From: Spongiactinospora sp. TRM90649
Lineage (GTDB): Bacteria > Actinomycetota > Actinomycetes > Streptosporangiales > Streptosporangiaceae
NCBI RefSeq assembly: GCF_029382225.1
Contig: NZ_JARLTC010000015.1
Coordinates: 1-64,000, forward strand
Length of the DNA stretch: 64,000 nucleotides
Reading direction: 5' to 3'
The translations under genes were made by a program, and so were the position numbers. Position 1 is the first letter of the stretch. Every line of letters begins with the position of its first letter. The notes below the pieces were generated by a model. The model had not been told where the DNA came from. It saw only the letters and a list, made by a program, of their open reading frames with translations, and ran no database searches. Shown piece after piece: positions 1 to 8,086 of this stretch.

Positions 1-1328
1 GGCGCGGCCTCTTCGGGGATGAGGCCGAGCAGGTCGGTGACCAGGTCGCCCTTGGCGTCCACTACGGCGACGCCGCGCCCGGCCTGGATGTCGGAAAGGA
101 TCATCTGGGCGAGCAGCGTGCTCTTGCCGGTGCCGTTCGGGCCCAGGACGTGGACGTGGTGGCAGGAGTCGATCACGCCCAGGGCGACCGGCCGTTGGTG
201 GCCGGCGTCGGCGACGCCGAGCGCCTTGCCGCGCTGGGCGATCTGGGGTGAGGGGGCGATGGCGTTGGCTCCGGCCCGCTGGAGTCCAGGTACGGCGGGG
301 TCAATCGGCAGGTGGGCGAGCGCGGCGAGTTCCGGGACCGACAGCAGGAATCCCCGCCGCAGTCGGCGGACGGCGAGTTGCCGTGCTGGGCGGTACAGGC
401 GGCGGCGTTCCAGCCGGTTGTGTCCGGAGAACACGGCGAAGGCGGAGGCGATCGCGTGTGCCCGGCCCCGGATCGCGCCGCGCCGGAGCGGGGGCTTGTC
501 GCCTTCGTCGGCCTGTACGGCGTAGCGGACGGCGACTTCGTACCGGGGTTGGACGGCCTTGTCGCGGATGGCGCGGGCCTCGGCGTAGTGCTCCAGCCGT
601 ACGGCGTGGTCGGGCGCGGGGTGGATCACCCCAGCGCGGGCGGGACCGGGTGAGACGAAGTCCAGGACGCCGCGCAACAGCACGATTGGGATGTTGGAGG
701 CGCCGCGGGTGAGGCGGCGGCCGGTGGCGGGCCGGGCCAGGATCTGCCCGGCGGCGTGTTGCCAGGTCGGCATGCCCACTCCCGCGCCGAGCAGGGCGCG
801 CAGCGGGTCGTGGTCATGGTCGTGCTTGAGTGGCAGCCGTTCGTCGCGGGCGAGTATGAATTGCCCGCCGGTGGCCTGCCCCTCCAGCGGGAGAGGCGGG
901 GTGGCGTCGAGTTGGGTGGTGCGTGCGGAGGGCCAGGCGGCCTCGATCGCGTGCTCGACCAGGTGTTGGGGCACGGTGCCAGGGATCCACATCCGGATCC
1001 GCACGCCGCCGACGCCGAAGACGTATTCGAAGACCAGGTGCGGCTGGCCGAACAGGAACCGTTTCCAGGCCGGGCGCAGCAATCCGAGCAGGTTGCTCCA
1101 CAGGGCCTGCGCGCCTGGCAGGTCTGCGGCGGGCGGTGCGAGGATCTCCAGGCAGCGGGCCCCGTCGTTCATCGCGCGCTGCCGCACCCGCGAGAGCAGC
1201 GCCCCCACCACGGCGACGGCGACTACGGCGGCCGAAGCCGTCAGGACAAGCCAACTGCCGTGTCCGGCCAGCCAGGACATGACGACTTCCACGAGGGCGT
1301 CCGGGTGGTTCAAAAGGTCACCGATCAT
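1..1328 (-). CDS. VirD4/TcpA-like conjugative coupling ATPase (3' part beyond window)
   Basis: This is probably the coupling ATPase that feeds transferred DNA to a type IV secretion channel in the membrane. The reading frame is open from the ATG at 1328 to the left edge (about 442 residues visible). Near residues 18-45 there is a single hydrophobic helix, and around residue 394 a Walker A motif GPNGTGKST, followed by a VVDAKGDL strand-loop typical of VirD4/TraD-type DNA-pumping ATPases. The Walker B and C-terminal parts lie outside the window. The start overlaps the stop of the upstream VirB4-like gene by four bases (ATGA), so the two are translationally coupled. Family membership is inferred from the P-loop context and operon; the precise subfamily cannot be fixed here. 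Confidence 0.75.
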   Translation of the reverse strand, partial: MIGDLLNHPDALVEVVMSWLAGHGSWLVLTASAAVVAVAVVGALLSRVRQRAMNDGARCLEILAPPAADLPGAQALWSNLLGLLRPAWKRFLFGQPHLVFEYVFGVGGVRIRMWIPGTVPQHLVEHAIEAAWPSARTTQLDATPPLPLEGQATGGQFILARDERLPLKHDHDHDPLRALLGAGVGMPTWQHAAGQILARPATGRRLTRGASNIPIVLLRGVLDFVSPGPARAGVIHPAPDHAVRLEHYAEARAIRDKAVQPRYEVAVRYAVQADEGDKPPLRRGAIRGRAHAIASAFAVFSGHNRLERRRLYRPARQLAVRRLRRGFLLSVPELAALAHLPIDPAVPGLQRAGANAIAPSPQIAQRGKALGVADAGHQRPVALGVIDSCHHVHVLGPNGTGKSTLLAQMILSDIQAGRGVAVVDAKGDLVTDLLGLIPEEAA

Positions 1329-3070
1329 CGGCCCTCCTCCTCGTATCGGGCGAGTTCCTGCGGCGATGAGGTGACCAGGCGGTGTTCCTGCTCGCTGGCC
1401 AGGACGTGGAAGGCCACCCGGGACGCGCCGGAGTCGGCGGCCAGCAGACCGGTACCTCGCTCGGCCGACAGCAGGAGGTGTCGTTCGCCGTCGGACAGGC
1501 GGAAGGCGTCGGTGATCGCGTCGATGGCCTGGGGCGCCTGGCGGAGCAGGATCTGCGTGGCGGAATTGGCGATGATCGCCTGCCCCACCTCAGAACCGAG
1601 CAGATCGCCGGCGTCCTGGGTGACCACCGACAGCCCCGCCCAGTGCTTGCGCGCCGCCTTGGCCATCCGCAGCAGGAACTTGGCGCCCTCGGGGTCCTTC
1701 ATGAGCAGCCACGCCTCATCGACAACCACCAAACGCGGGCGTCGCTTGCTCGGATCGGAGACGCGTCGCCAGACGGCATCGAGCGTGAGGAGCGTGCCGA
1801 CGGCCTTCAGTTCCTCTGGCAGATCCCGCAGCGAGAACACGATGAGATGCGCGTCCGGGCGGGTGGTGGTGTGCCCGTCGAACAGGGCTCGGTGGCTGCC
1901 GGACACATACGGCGTGAGCCCAGCCGCCACCTCGGCCGCCTTGGCATCACCGAACTCGGTCAGCGCGGTGACCAGGTCACGCATCAGCGGCGGCGGCCGG
2001 TTCCAGGTGCCCGGATCGAAGCTGATCCCGGCCTGCTTGTAAGCGGCCAAAATCCCACGGTCCAGTGCTGCCTTGCTCGCTTTGTCCAGGGTTTCGCCGA
2101 GCATGACCACGACTAGCGTGTGCAGGAATAGCGACTGTCGCGTGAGCAGATCGCCATCCGTGTGGTTGTCCTGAGGCAGGTCGAAGGGGTTGAGCCGCAC
2201 TCCGGGTGCGCCCAGGTGCAGGTAGGCTCCGCCGACCGCCGTGCAGAGCCGGGCGTACTCGTCTTCGGGGTCGATGACCGCGACCTCGACCCCGGCGTAC
2301 AACGACCGCAGGGCTTCGAGCTTGGCCAGGTAGGACTTCCCCGCGCCGCTGCTGGCGATGATCGCCGAGTTGTGGTTGGGCTGGGCGAACCGGTCCCAGG
2401 CGACCAGCGAGGCGCTGGCGGCGTTCGCGCCGTACAGGACGGCGGTCGGGCCGAGCTCGGTGGTCAGGTCCGGGCTGGTGAACGGGAAGGCCGCCGCTAG
2501 CGCGGGGGTGTCGAAGGTACGGCTCGCGTTCAGGTTGTCGAACGCCAGGGGCAACGCGGATACCCAGCCCTGGAGCTGGCGGAAGGCGACCGGTCGGGCG
2601 TCCAGTAGCAGCGCGCCGGCCAGTGCTCTGGCCTGGGCGCATGCCTCGTCCAGCTCGTCCTGTGTGGCGGCGTGGACGGTGAGGTAGATCGAGACGCGGA
2701 ACAGCTTCGCCTGGCCCCGGGCGATCCGGGAGGCCAGTTCCTGGGCGTCCTCGGCGGCGACTTCCGCGCCGGGGTCCAGGAGACGGCCGTGTTCGTGGTC
2801 GCTGCGCAGCCTGGATTCCAGGCGGGCGAGCTGCTTGCGCAGCCGGTCGGCGGCGACCAGGGATGGGACCGGGTCGACGTGGATGGAAACGTCCAGGCGG
2901 CCGGGGTGGGTGAGCAGTGGTTCGAGCCAGCCCGGCGAGACGTCGCGCGGATAGCCGCTGATGGCCAGGGTCGTGCACAGGCCGTCACCGACGCGCAGGC
3001 TCCTCGGCTGAACGTTGATCGCGTCTGGCCCGAAGTGGTCACGGTCTATGCGCTTACGGAAAATCCTCAT
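1325..3070 (-). CDS. VirB4-like type IV secretion ATPase
   Basis: This 581-residue cytoplasmic ATPase would power assembly of, or transfer through, the conjugation channel. It has Walker A ASSGAGKSY at about residues 239-247, an IDPEDEY segment just after it, and a Walker B strand RLVVVDEAWLLM near residues 436-447, an arrangement typical of VirB4/TraE/ConE proteins. A VTQDAGDL segment follows, as in the family's sensor region. The gene overlaps the PrgI-like gene upstream (3067-3070) and the coupling-protein gene downstream, so it is the core of a tightly packed leftward operon. Length is short compared with proteobacterial VirB4 (about 800) but usual for actinobacterial element versions, where the N-terminal PrgI part is a separate gene. 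Confidence 0.85.
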   Translation of the reverse strand: MRIFRKRIDRDHFGPDAINVQPRSLRVGDGLCTTLAISGYPRDVSPGWLEPLLTHPGRLDVSIHVDPVPSLVAADRLRKQLARLESRLRSDHEHGRLLDPGAEVAAEDAQELASRIARGQAKLFRVSIYLTVHAATQDELDEACAQARALAGALLLDARPVAFRQLQGWVSALPLAFDNLNASRTFDTPALAAAFPFTSPDLTTELGPTAVLYGANAASASLVAWDRFAQPNHNSAIIASSGAGKSYLAKLEALRSLYAGVEVAVIDPEDEYARLCTAVGGAYLHLGAPGVRLNPFDLPQDNHTDGDLLTRQSLFLHTLVVVMLGETLDKASKAALDRGILAAYKQAGISFDPGTWNRPPPLMRDLVTALTEFGDAKAAEVAAGLTPYVSGSHRALFDGHTTTRPDAHLIVFSLRDLPEELKAVGTLLTLDAVWRRVSDPSKRRPRLVVVDEAWLLMKDPEGAKFLLRMAKAARKHWAGLSVVTQDAGDLLGSEVGQAIIANSATQILLRQAPQAIDAITDAFRLSDGERHLLLSAERGTGLLAADSGASRVAFHVLASEQEHRLVTSSPQELARYEEEGR

Positions 3071-3963
3071 CGGCGTTTCCTCGTGATAATTTCGGTGGGC
3101 TCAAGTTGCGGACAGGGTGGGGCGGTCGGATCGAAGCAGGAGGCCAGCAACGCTTTGATGGCGTGGCCGTTCAGCATGCGGACCGTCAGTCCGCACGCCG
3201 ACAGCAGCCGGGTGGCCTCCTCTAGCCGCCGCAGCGCCCGGGCCGGTGACGGCTCGCGGACGATCAGCAGGACCTGGCGGCGCAGCAGTTCATGCCGCGC
3301 GGCAAGATCGGCCAGGAAGTCCGCGTGCTCCTGTGCCGCCGCTGCCAGTGCGGGATGGGCCAGGGTGCGGGCTTGCCCGGCCAGCGTGCTGATGATGCCG
3401 GTGAGGTCCACCTGTTCGGCGCGGATGAGGATCTGCGCCGGGCCGGACAGCGAGTGCAGCCAGCGGCCGAACACCGCCACCAGCGCGTCTTGCTCGTTTG
3501 GCGTGCGCAGAGCGAAGCTAAGTGTGGACACCTCCGCCACGGCGGCGACGCCGTCCGGGCCGAGATCGATCAGTCCGTCGCCGGTCACGCCGTGCGCGGG
3601 CAGCCGCAACGGCGCAGGACGCGGACCGGGCCTTATGGCGATCCACGCGGGCGGGCTCGGCGCATCCCCCGGTGGGCCGATCAGGTGCTTGGGTCTACGG
3701 GCGTGGCGGAGCGCCGCCAGCAGGTAGCGGTCCAAGGCGACGCCGCCCCGCCGTCCGATGGCCAGCAGGAGCCCGGCCAGCGCGATGGGTAGAGCGACGG
3801 CGGCGAAGACAAGGAGCGATAGACCTTCCCCTGCCACCAGATAAGCGGTGTACAGCACACCTGCGGTAGCGCCCAGGATGGCCACCTGACGGGCGGTGAA
3901 GCCGCCGACGATCCGGTCTTCCTGATCAACGTTGGGAATGCGGACCGGCTCTGTCCAGCTCAT
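3067..3963 (-). CDS. PrgI-like membrane protein of a conjugation system
   Basis: A 298-residue protein that would sit in the inner membrane next to the VirB4-like ATPase. The N-terminus (VRIPNVDQEDRIVGGFTARQ) is of the PrgI type, followed by two hydrophobic helices at about residues 26-47 and 49-68. A basic segment (RRPKHLIGPP) and a soluble domain of about 200 residues complete the protein. PrgI-family proteins are VirB3-like partners of VirB4 in Gram-positive conjugation systems. It overlaps both neighbours by four bases, so production is coupled to the channel protein upstream and the ATPase downstream. The soluble domain is not recognised. Confidence 0.75.
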   Translation of the reverse strand: MSWTEPVRIPNVDQEDRIVGGFTARQVAILGATAGVLYTAYLVAGEGLSLLVFAAVALPIALAGLLLAIGRRGGVALDRYLLAALRHARRPKHLIGPPGDAPSPPAWIAIRPGPRPAPLRLPAHGVTGDGLIDLGPDGVAAVAEVSTLSFALRTPNEQDALVAVFGRWLHSLSGPAQILIRAEQVDLTGIISTLAGQARTLAHPALAAAAQEHADFLADLAARHELLRRQVLLIVREPSPARALRRLEEATRLLSACGLTVRMLNGHAIKALLASCFDPTAPPCPQLEPTEIITRKRR

Positions 3964-5420
3964 CGCTTCTCACCGCCCCCGCTTTGCGGCGGCTTCCCGG
4001 AATGAGGGCGAGTTCGTAGGTGGTACATCTGGGCCAGTCCGGCCGGACCGTTGGCGTAGTAGGTCTCGCGTGGGTACCCGTACACCGGCGTGGTCGGTCT
4101 GATCGGTGCCTGGGATCCCGCTGGATGCGCGACTGGGTTCGGCGAAGCCGTCGGAGCAGGCCTTCTCGACGAGGGGCTGCGTCTGGCGGGAGCGGATGCC
4201 GCTCGTGCCGTGTGGCCACCGGGGCCGGTACGCCGCGTTGCCGCATGGGCGGCAGCCGTTCCGGCAGGCCCTGCCGCGATGGCCGGTACGGCAACGGCGG
4301 CATTCCGCGCGGCAACGCCCCTGCCGCCCTCTGTGCCGTTGCCGCGTCGGCCCCTGCCAAGATGCAGGGCGTTGAGGACCGGTGAGGTCAGCTTGTAGGC
4401 AACCGCGTAGGTCACGATCCGGGCGATCATCGACCGGCGTCCGGCGGTCTGGGCGAAGATCCGGCGGGAGACCCACACCGGGATCCGCACCAGAATGATC
4501 AGTAGGCACAACACCAGGACCAGATTGATCAACTGTCCGCTCGGCATGAGCCCGAGCAGCAGCCCCCCGTCCTGGTTGAAGAAGACCCGCACCGCCAGCA
4601 CCAGCGTCAGCGATTGCGCCACCTGGCCGATCAGCAGTCCGGTGAAGGCCCGCCACCAGAACCGGGCCAGCCCGTCGGTGTACGGCAGGGCCAGGCATGC
4701 CAGCGCGAGCGGCGCGGCCACGACCAGGAGCAACACCAGGGCGGCCCGCATCACGTAGGCCATCAGCAGCACCAGCAGCAAGACCGCCCCGACCAGGGAT
4801 AGCAGGACGTAGAAGATCGCCTGCTGCCCACCGGTAATGATCAACAGCCGGATGGTGGCCACCGCGCGGTTGCCGTCGAAGTCCTGGCCGAGTAGCGCCC
4901 GCGACAGCGCGTTGGCCAGCTCGATGATCTTCCCGCAGACGGTGAAGCTGACGTTGGCCGCCAGTACCGCGACCACCAGCCGGGGAAGGACCTCCTTGAC
5001 CGCGTACCGGGCCTGCACGCTCTGGTGGCCTATCGCCACGATCGCACCGATGGTGGCCAGCAGCACGAATCCCGAGTTGGCGATCGCGGCGGTCGCCTTC
5101 CACAGGTCGAACACCCGGTCGTTGCCGGACAGGTCAGGGGTGGCCAGCAGCGTCACGGCCAGCACCTCGAGCAGCGGTTTGATCGCCACTGCGGCCAGGT
5201 TCGCGAACCAGGCGTTGATCTGATTGTTGATCAGGTCACCGAGCCCGAACCCCCAGCCGCCGCCCTCGTCTGCGGGCGGTGACGGCTCGGGCGAGGGGGC
5301 CGGTGCCGAGGCGGCATTCGCGGTTGCCGTCATGGTGGCAACGCATCCGGCGATGAGGAAGCCCATTGCCGCCGTTGCCGCGACTGCCGCGGCGGGTGGC
5401 AGAGGCGTGCGGATGTTCAT
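3960..5420 (-). CDS. TrbL/VirB6-like polytopic channel protein
   Basis: A 486-residue membrane protein. It begins with a signal-like hydrophobic segment and a small Pro/Ser/Glu linker, then shows about six strongly hydrophobic helices between residues 75 and 340, and ends in a Pro/Ala/Thr/Arg-rich tail of about 120 residues ending KPPQSGGGEKR. This layout is the TrbL/VirB6 pattern: the membrane core of a conjugative type IV secretion channel with an extended variable tail. It lies six bases downstream of the pilin-like ORF and overlaps the PrgI-like gene. No catalytic motif is expected. The tail region is rich in GGCAAC/GCCGGC-type short repeats at the DNA level. Confidence 0.75.
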   Translation of the reverse strand: MNIRTPLPPAAAVAATAAMGFLIAGCVATMTATANAASAPAPSPEPSPPADEGGGWGFGLGDLINNQINAWFANLAAVAIKPLLEVLAVTLLATPDLSGNDRVFDLWKATAAIANSGFVLLATIGAIVAIGHQSVQARYAVKEVLPRLVVAVLAANVSFTVCGKIIELANALSRALLGQDFDGNRAVATIRLLIITGGQQAIFYVLLSLVGAVLLLVLLMAYVMRAALVLLLVVAAPLALACLALPYTDGLARFWWRAFTGLLIGQVAQSLTLVLAVRVFFNQDGGLLLGLMPSGQLINLVLVLCLLIILVRIPVWVSRRIFAQTAGRRSMIARIVTYAVAYKLTSPVLNALHLGRGRRGNGTEGGRGVAARNAAVAVPAIAAGPAGTAAAHAATRRTGPGGHTARAASAPARRSPSSRRPAPTASPNPVAHPAGSQAPIRPTTPVYGYPRETYYANGPAGLAQMYHLRTRPHSGKPPQSGGGEKR

Positions 5421-5426
5421 CGCCGC

Positions 5427-6686
5427 TCATCCGCCCACGATGCGCTGCAGCACGCTCACGAACAGCGGGGCCAGGATGGCCAGGGCGTACCCGAATGCTG
5501 ACGCCTTCAGCGCGGCCTTGGCCTTCTGGACCTCGCCGGGGTCACCGCCGGCGATCAGGTACCGCAGGCCGCCGACGGTCAGCATCAGCGTTGCCAGTGC
5601 GGCAAGCAGCCCGATCAGCCAGTTCCGCAGGTTGGCCAGGACGGTGTTCAGATCAGGCGGGACGGCAGCGGCCATCGAGGCGGCGGACGCGCCGGTTGCC
5701 ACAACGGCGACCAGCACGACCGCAACCACCGTCAAGGTCAGCGCCCAGACGGCAATCCAGCGCGCGGGCGGCATGCCGTGCCGGTGGCGGCAACCGGTGT
5801 GCTGCCGCGCCTGTGGCTGTTGCCACGAGCGGCAGCCCGTCTGCCGCCGGGTGGTAGGCGCGTGCCGGGCGGCGGCGGGTTGCTGCCGGTTGCGGCGTGC
5901 CGCTACGGAGGGATGGTTGGGAGAGATCCGCGCGGAGCCAGGGCGGGTGTCCCTGTCTCCTTTCAGTCCGGTTCCCGTTGTCGCATCCGGAAGTGCTCGG
6001 CTCCGCGCGGAAGCGGATGGGCAGGCAGGGCAGGGCATGGCTTGCCAGGATCGTGGCGTGCCGACCGGCCGTCGTAGGGGGATGTCCTCCAGCCAGGACA
6101 GCGTGATGAGCTCGGCGTCCTGCTCGCTCAGCACGCCCTCGCTCACAGCGTCGATCAGCACCAGGTCGGGGTGATACCAGGGCCGGGACGGCGGTGGCGG
6201 TTCGGCTGTGGGGCGTCGCTGGGTGGTGATGTGGCGGCGGGTGTGCTCGCCCGCGTGGCGGGCCGCAGCGCACAGGCGCATGCGGACATCGGGCAGTCGC
6301 ACGTCCAGCCGGTGCAGGGCCCGCAGATAGCCCGCCATGATCGCGATGTCGATGTCCACCGGATCGCCGCAGGGCAGGTCGCGGGTCAGCGAGAGTGCGA
6401 TACGGCGCAGGGCGGGCATCGCCATGCCGACAGCCGCCACGGTCCAGGCGGAGCCGGACTGTCGGGCGCGGGCGATAATCTGGCGCCAGACGGCGTCCCG
6501 CGTCTGTTCGGTGAGTTCCCGGCTGGTGAGCAGCAGCCGTAGGTCGCGTAGCCCGACCGGGCCGCGCGGCATGCCGGGGGCGATGGTGGTGCAGTCCAGC
6601 GACAGCCCGCCCGGCCCGGTCGTCAGCAGCCGGAAAGAGGTCTCGGCGGTGTCCAAGGGCGATTCGGCGCGGCGGTGAGCGCTCAT
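5427..6686 (-). CDS. Fused ORF: sigma-like/regulatory N-terminal half and TrbC/VirB2-like pilin C-terminal half
   Basis: One open frame of 419 codons seems to hold two unrelated parts. Residues 1 to about 215 resemble regulatory proteins of actinobacterial elements with a sigma-factor-like helical organisation; the end of that part (LSEQDAELITLSWLEDIPLR) is where such proteins normally start a helix-turn-helix. Residues about 215-320 are Arg/Pro/Gln/Cys-rich and look out of frame. The last 100 residues have a signal-like helix (WIAVWALTLTVVAVVLVAVV) and two further helices, with LTVGGLRYLIAGGDPGEV between them, typical of VirB2/TrbC-like pilins. In the alternative frame the first part ends at TGA 5963-5965, followed at once by AAGGAG (5957-5962), which suggests two ancestral genes joined by a frameshift. 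The pilin could restart at ATG around 5775. Confidence 0.6.
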   Translation of the reverse strand: MSAHRRAESPLDTAETSFRLLTTGPGGLSLDCTTIAPGMPRGPVGLRDLRLLLTSRELTEQTRDAVWRQIIARARQSGSAWTVAAVGMAMPALRRIALSLTRDLPCGDPVDIDIAIMAGYLRALHRLDVRLPDVRMRLCAAARHAGEHTRRHITTQRRPTAEPPPPSRPWYHPDLVLIDAVSEGVLSEQDAELITLSWLEDIPLRRPVGTPRSWQAMPCPACPSASARSRALPDATTGTGLKGDRDTRPGSARISPNHPSVAARRNRQQPAAARHAPTTRRQTGCRSWQQPQARQHTGCRHRHGMPPARWIAVWALTLTVVAVVLVAVVATGASAASMAAAVPPDLNTVLANLRNWLIGLLAALATLMLTVGGLRYLIAGGDPGEVQKAKAALKASAFGYALAILAPLFVSVLQRIVGG

Positions 6687-6960
6687 GTCATTGCTCCGGT
6701 CGAAGGCTCGAATTTGTCTCGAACCCTTTATGCACCCCCCTTCAGAAGCGGCTCAGAAGACGGTTGGGAATCCGCTCAGGAATTTCTCAGAGATTTGAGT
6801 GTCTGAGCCGGTTCTGAGCATCTGAGCGGCCCGCTTCTGAGCCCGCGCAGGAGGTTCGGAGCAGACTCTGAGCCGTCTGCTTGCCTGGTCACATGCCGCC
6901 CGCGCTGCGCCTGCGGTCCGGGTGGCGCGCATCCGGAAAATGCGTGTCCCGACAACAGCA
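6687..6960. promoter_or_regulatory. Divergent control region with TCTGAGC heptamer array
   Basis: The space between the leftward transfer operon and the rightward XF1762-like gene carries five forward copies of TCTGAGC (6802, 6813, 6821, 6836, 6867) and one exact inverted copy GCTCAGA (6751), with near matches at 6774 and 6785. Such a cluster in 125 bases between divergent operons of a mobile element suggests a regulator-binding array or part of a transfer origin. Function is inference only; neither strand contains a convincing ORF here. Confidence 0.5.
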
Positions 6961-7470
6961 ATGGAGAACTGGAATGACACACGTTCCGCGCACAGCGGGC
7001 TGAACAAAACCGAGAAATCACACTTGGCCGTCGAACCGGTAGGGGTGCAGACCGCCCGGGCCTTTGTCGCCTGGACCGGTGAGCACGCCGCTCCGCCCAC
7101 CACGGCTGATATCGTTCTCGCCGCCACGACCGGGGCGGGAACACTGGTCGGTGTCGTGTTCGCCGGCGGCCCCGCCTGCTGGCGGGTGGACGACGGCCGT
7201 ACGGCTGAGGTGCTGTGCCTGGCCACCGACGGCACCCCGAACGCCTGCACTGTGCTGCTGGACGCCGTCTGGCGGGCCGCCCTCGCGGCGGGCCACCGGC
7301 GGCTGATCGCCTGCGCTTCGGCCGGAGCTTCGGTCACTAGCCTGCGCACCGCCGGGTCGCGGCATGTGCGAGGTGGCAGCGATCATCGCGGGTCGTGGAC
7401 GATGGCCATCATCGCCAAAGTCGCGCGCAACGCGATCGCCAGAGGCGAGCGTGGTCAGGAAGCGCCATGA
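6961..7470 (+). CDS. XF1762-family (GNAT-like) element protein
   Basis: A protein of about 169 residues in this reading; the start is uncertain (ATG 6961, or TTG 7024 just before AVEPVG, where the family homology begins). The central sequence LATDGTPNACTVLLDAVWRA followed by AGHRRLIAC and GASVTSLRTAG matches the XF1762 family, small acetyltransferase-like proteins carried on phages and conjugative elements; no activity is established for them that I can name. The C-terminus differs from the usual pattern: the expected W-PSRPR-type ending is instead visible in the neighbouring frame (WPSSPKSRATRSPE), so a small frameshift near 7385-7395 is possible. The stop overlaps the next start (ATGA), linking it to the excisionase-like gene. 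Confidence 0.6.
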   Translation: MENWNDTRSAHSGLNKTEKSHLAVEPVGVQTARAFVAWTGEHAAPPTTADIVLAATTGAGTLVGVVFAGGPACWRVDDGRTAEVLCLATDGTPNACTVLLDAVWRAALAAGHRRLIACASAGASVTSLRTAGSRHVRGGSDHRGSWTMAIIAKVARNAIARGERGQEAP

Positions 7471-7697
7471 AGCCGCTGACGCTGGCGGAAGTGCAAGCAC
7501 TACCCGCGGTCGTACCTCTCCTGCTGGCCGCCCGTGCGCTGGGGCTGAGCAGGAACACCGCCTATCGCCTCGTCCAGCGAGACGAGTTCCCCTGTCGCGT
7601 CATCAGGGTCGGCGACACCTACCGCGTACCCACGAGCGAGTTGCTCTGCCTGATCGGCGTGGACAGAGATAACGCGCGGAGCGTTTTCGGCTCCTGA
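7467..7697 (+). CDS. Excisionase-like MerR-type HTH protein
   Basis: A 76-residue DNA-binding protein whose core is a winged-helix/HTH of the HTH_17/Xis type: LLAARALGLSRNTAYRLVQR followed by the wing VIRVGDTYRVPTSELL. Such proteins direct excision of integrated elements together with an integrase, or act as small regulators. The chosen ATG at 7467 overlaps the upstream stop and has AGGAAG about ten bases before it; an earlier in-frame ATG at 7395 would lie deep in the preceding gene. The gene is followed by a strong terminator (7710-7746) and then, unusually, by the tRNA target with no integrase gene between. Confidence 0.7.
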   Translation: MKPLTLAEVQALPAVVPLLLAARALGLSRNTAYRLVQRDEFPCRVIRVGDTYRVPTSELLCLIGVDRDNARSVFGS

Positions 7698-7709
7698 ACC
7701 ACAACATCC

Positions 7710-7746
7710 GCGAGAGCCCCGTACCCGGCAGGGACGGGGCTCTCGC
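7710..7746 (+). terminator. Strong hairpin terminator after the excisionase-like gene
   Basis: A perfect 13-bp stem (7710-7722 pairing with 7734-7746) with an 11-base loop starts 13 bases after the stop codon. No clear T tract follows, as is common in GC-rich actinomycetes. Confidence 0.7.
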
Positions 7747-7869
7747 TGTCCCGCTGGGGGTGAGTCTGGTTGAACCATCCGGCGTGATGAACCGGCCATG
7801 ATCTGGCGATCAAGGTGCCCAAGGGAACTCATTTGAACCGGTCAGTGCCCTGTGACGAGGTTCAGAGCC

Positions 7870-7932
7870 ACGGTCAAATGACGGTCAAACGATCAAGGGC
7901 CTGATCGCCATCGTTAGCGATCAGGCCCTTGA
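7870..7932. repeat. Direct repeat plus 16-bp hairpin next to the tRNA-Pro 3' end
   Basis: Two adjacent 11-base copies of ACGGTCAAA(T/C)G at 7870-7880 and 7881-7891 are followed by a perfect 16-bp inverted repeat (7893-7908 with 7917-7932, loop of 8). The position, 16 bases beyond the tRNA 3' end, fits the element end: the repeats could be integrase arm sites and the hairpin a bidirectional terminator for the tRNA. This reading is inference. Confidence 0.45.
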
Positions 7933-7947
7933 CGTGGAACTTCTGGG

Positions 7948-8021
7948 TCGGGGTGGCGGGATTTGAACCCACGGCCTCTTCGTCCCGAACGAAGCGCGCT
8001 GCCAAGCTGCGCTACACCCCG
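7948..8021 (-). tRNA. tRNA-Pro (CGG anticodon), element integration target
   Basis: On the minus strand the sequence folds as a complete cloverleaf of 74 bases: acceptor CGGGGTG pairing with CACCCCG, a D arm with AGCTTGGCAGC, anticodon stem CTTCG/CGAAG around loop TTCGGGA (anticodon CGG), and T arm GTGGGTTCAAATCCCGC. The acceptor ends in A followed by CCCA, so CCA is not clearly encoded. The mobile element occupies the side of the tRNA 3' end, the usual attachment point for tyrosine integrases. Confidence 0.95.
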
Positions 8022-8086
8022 GTGCCCGGGCTGGCGGCCCGTGCTTGGGAAAGTCTAGCGGACTTCGTGGGTGGATGTGTCATCGA

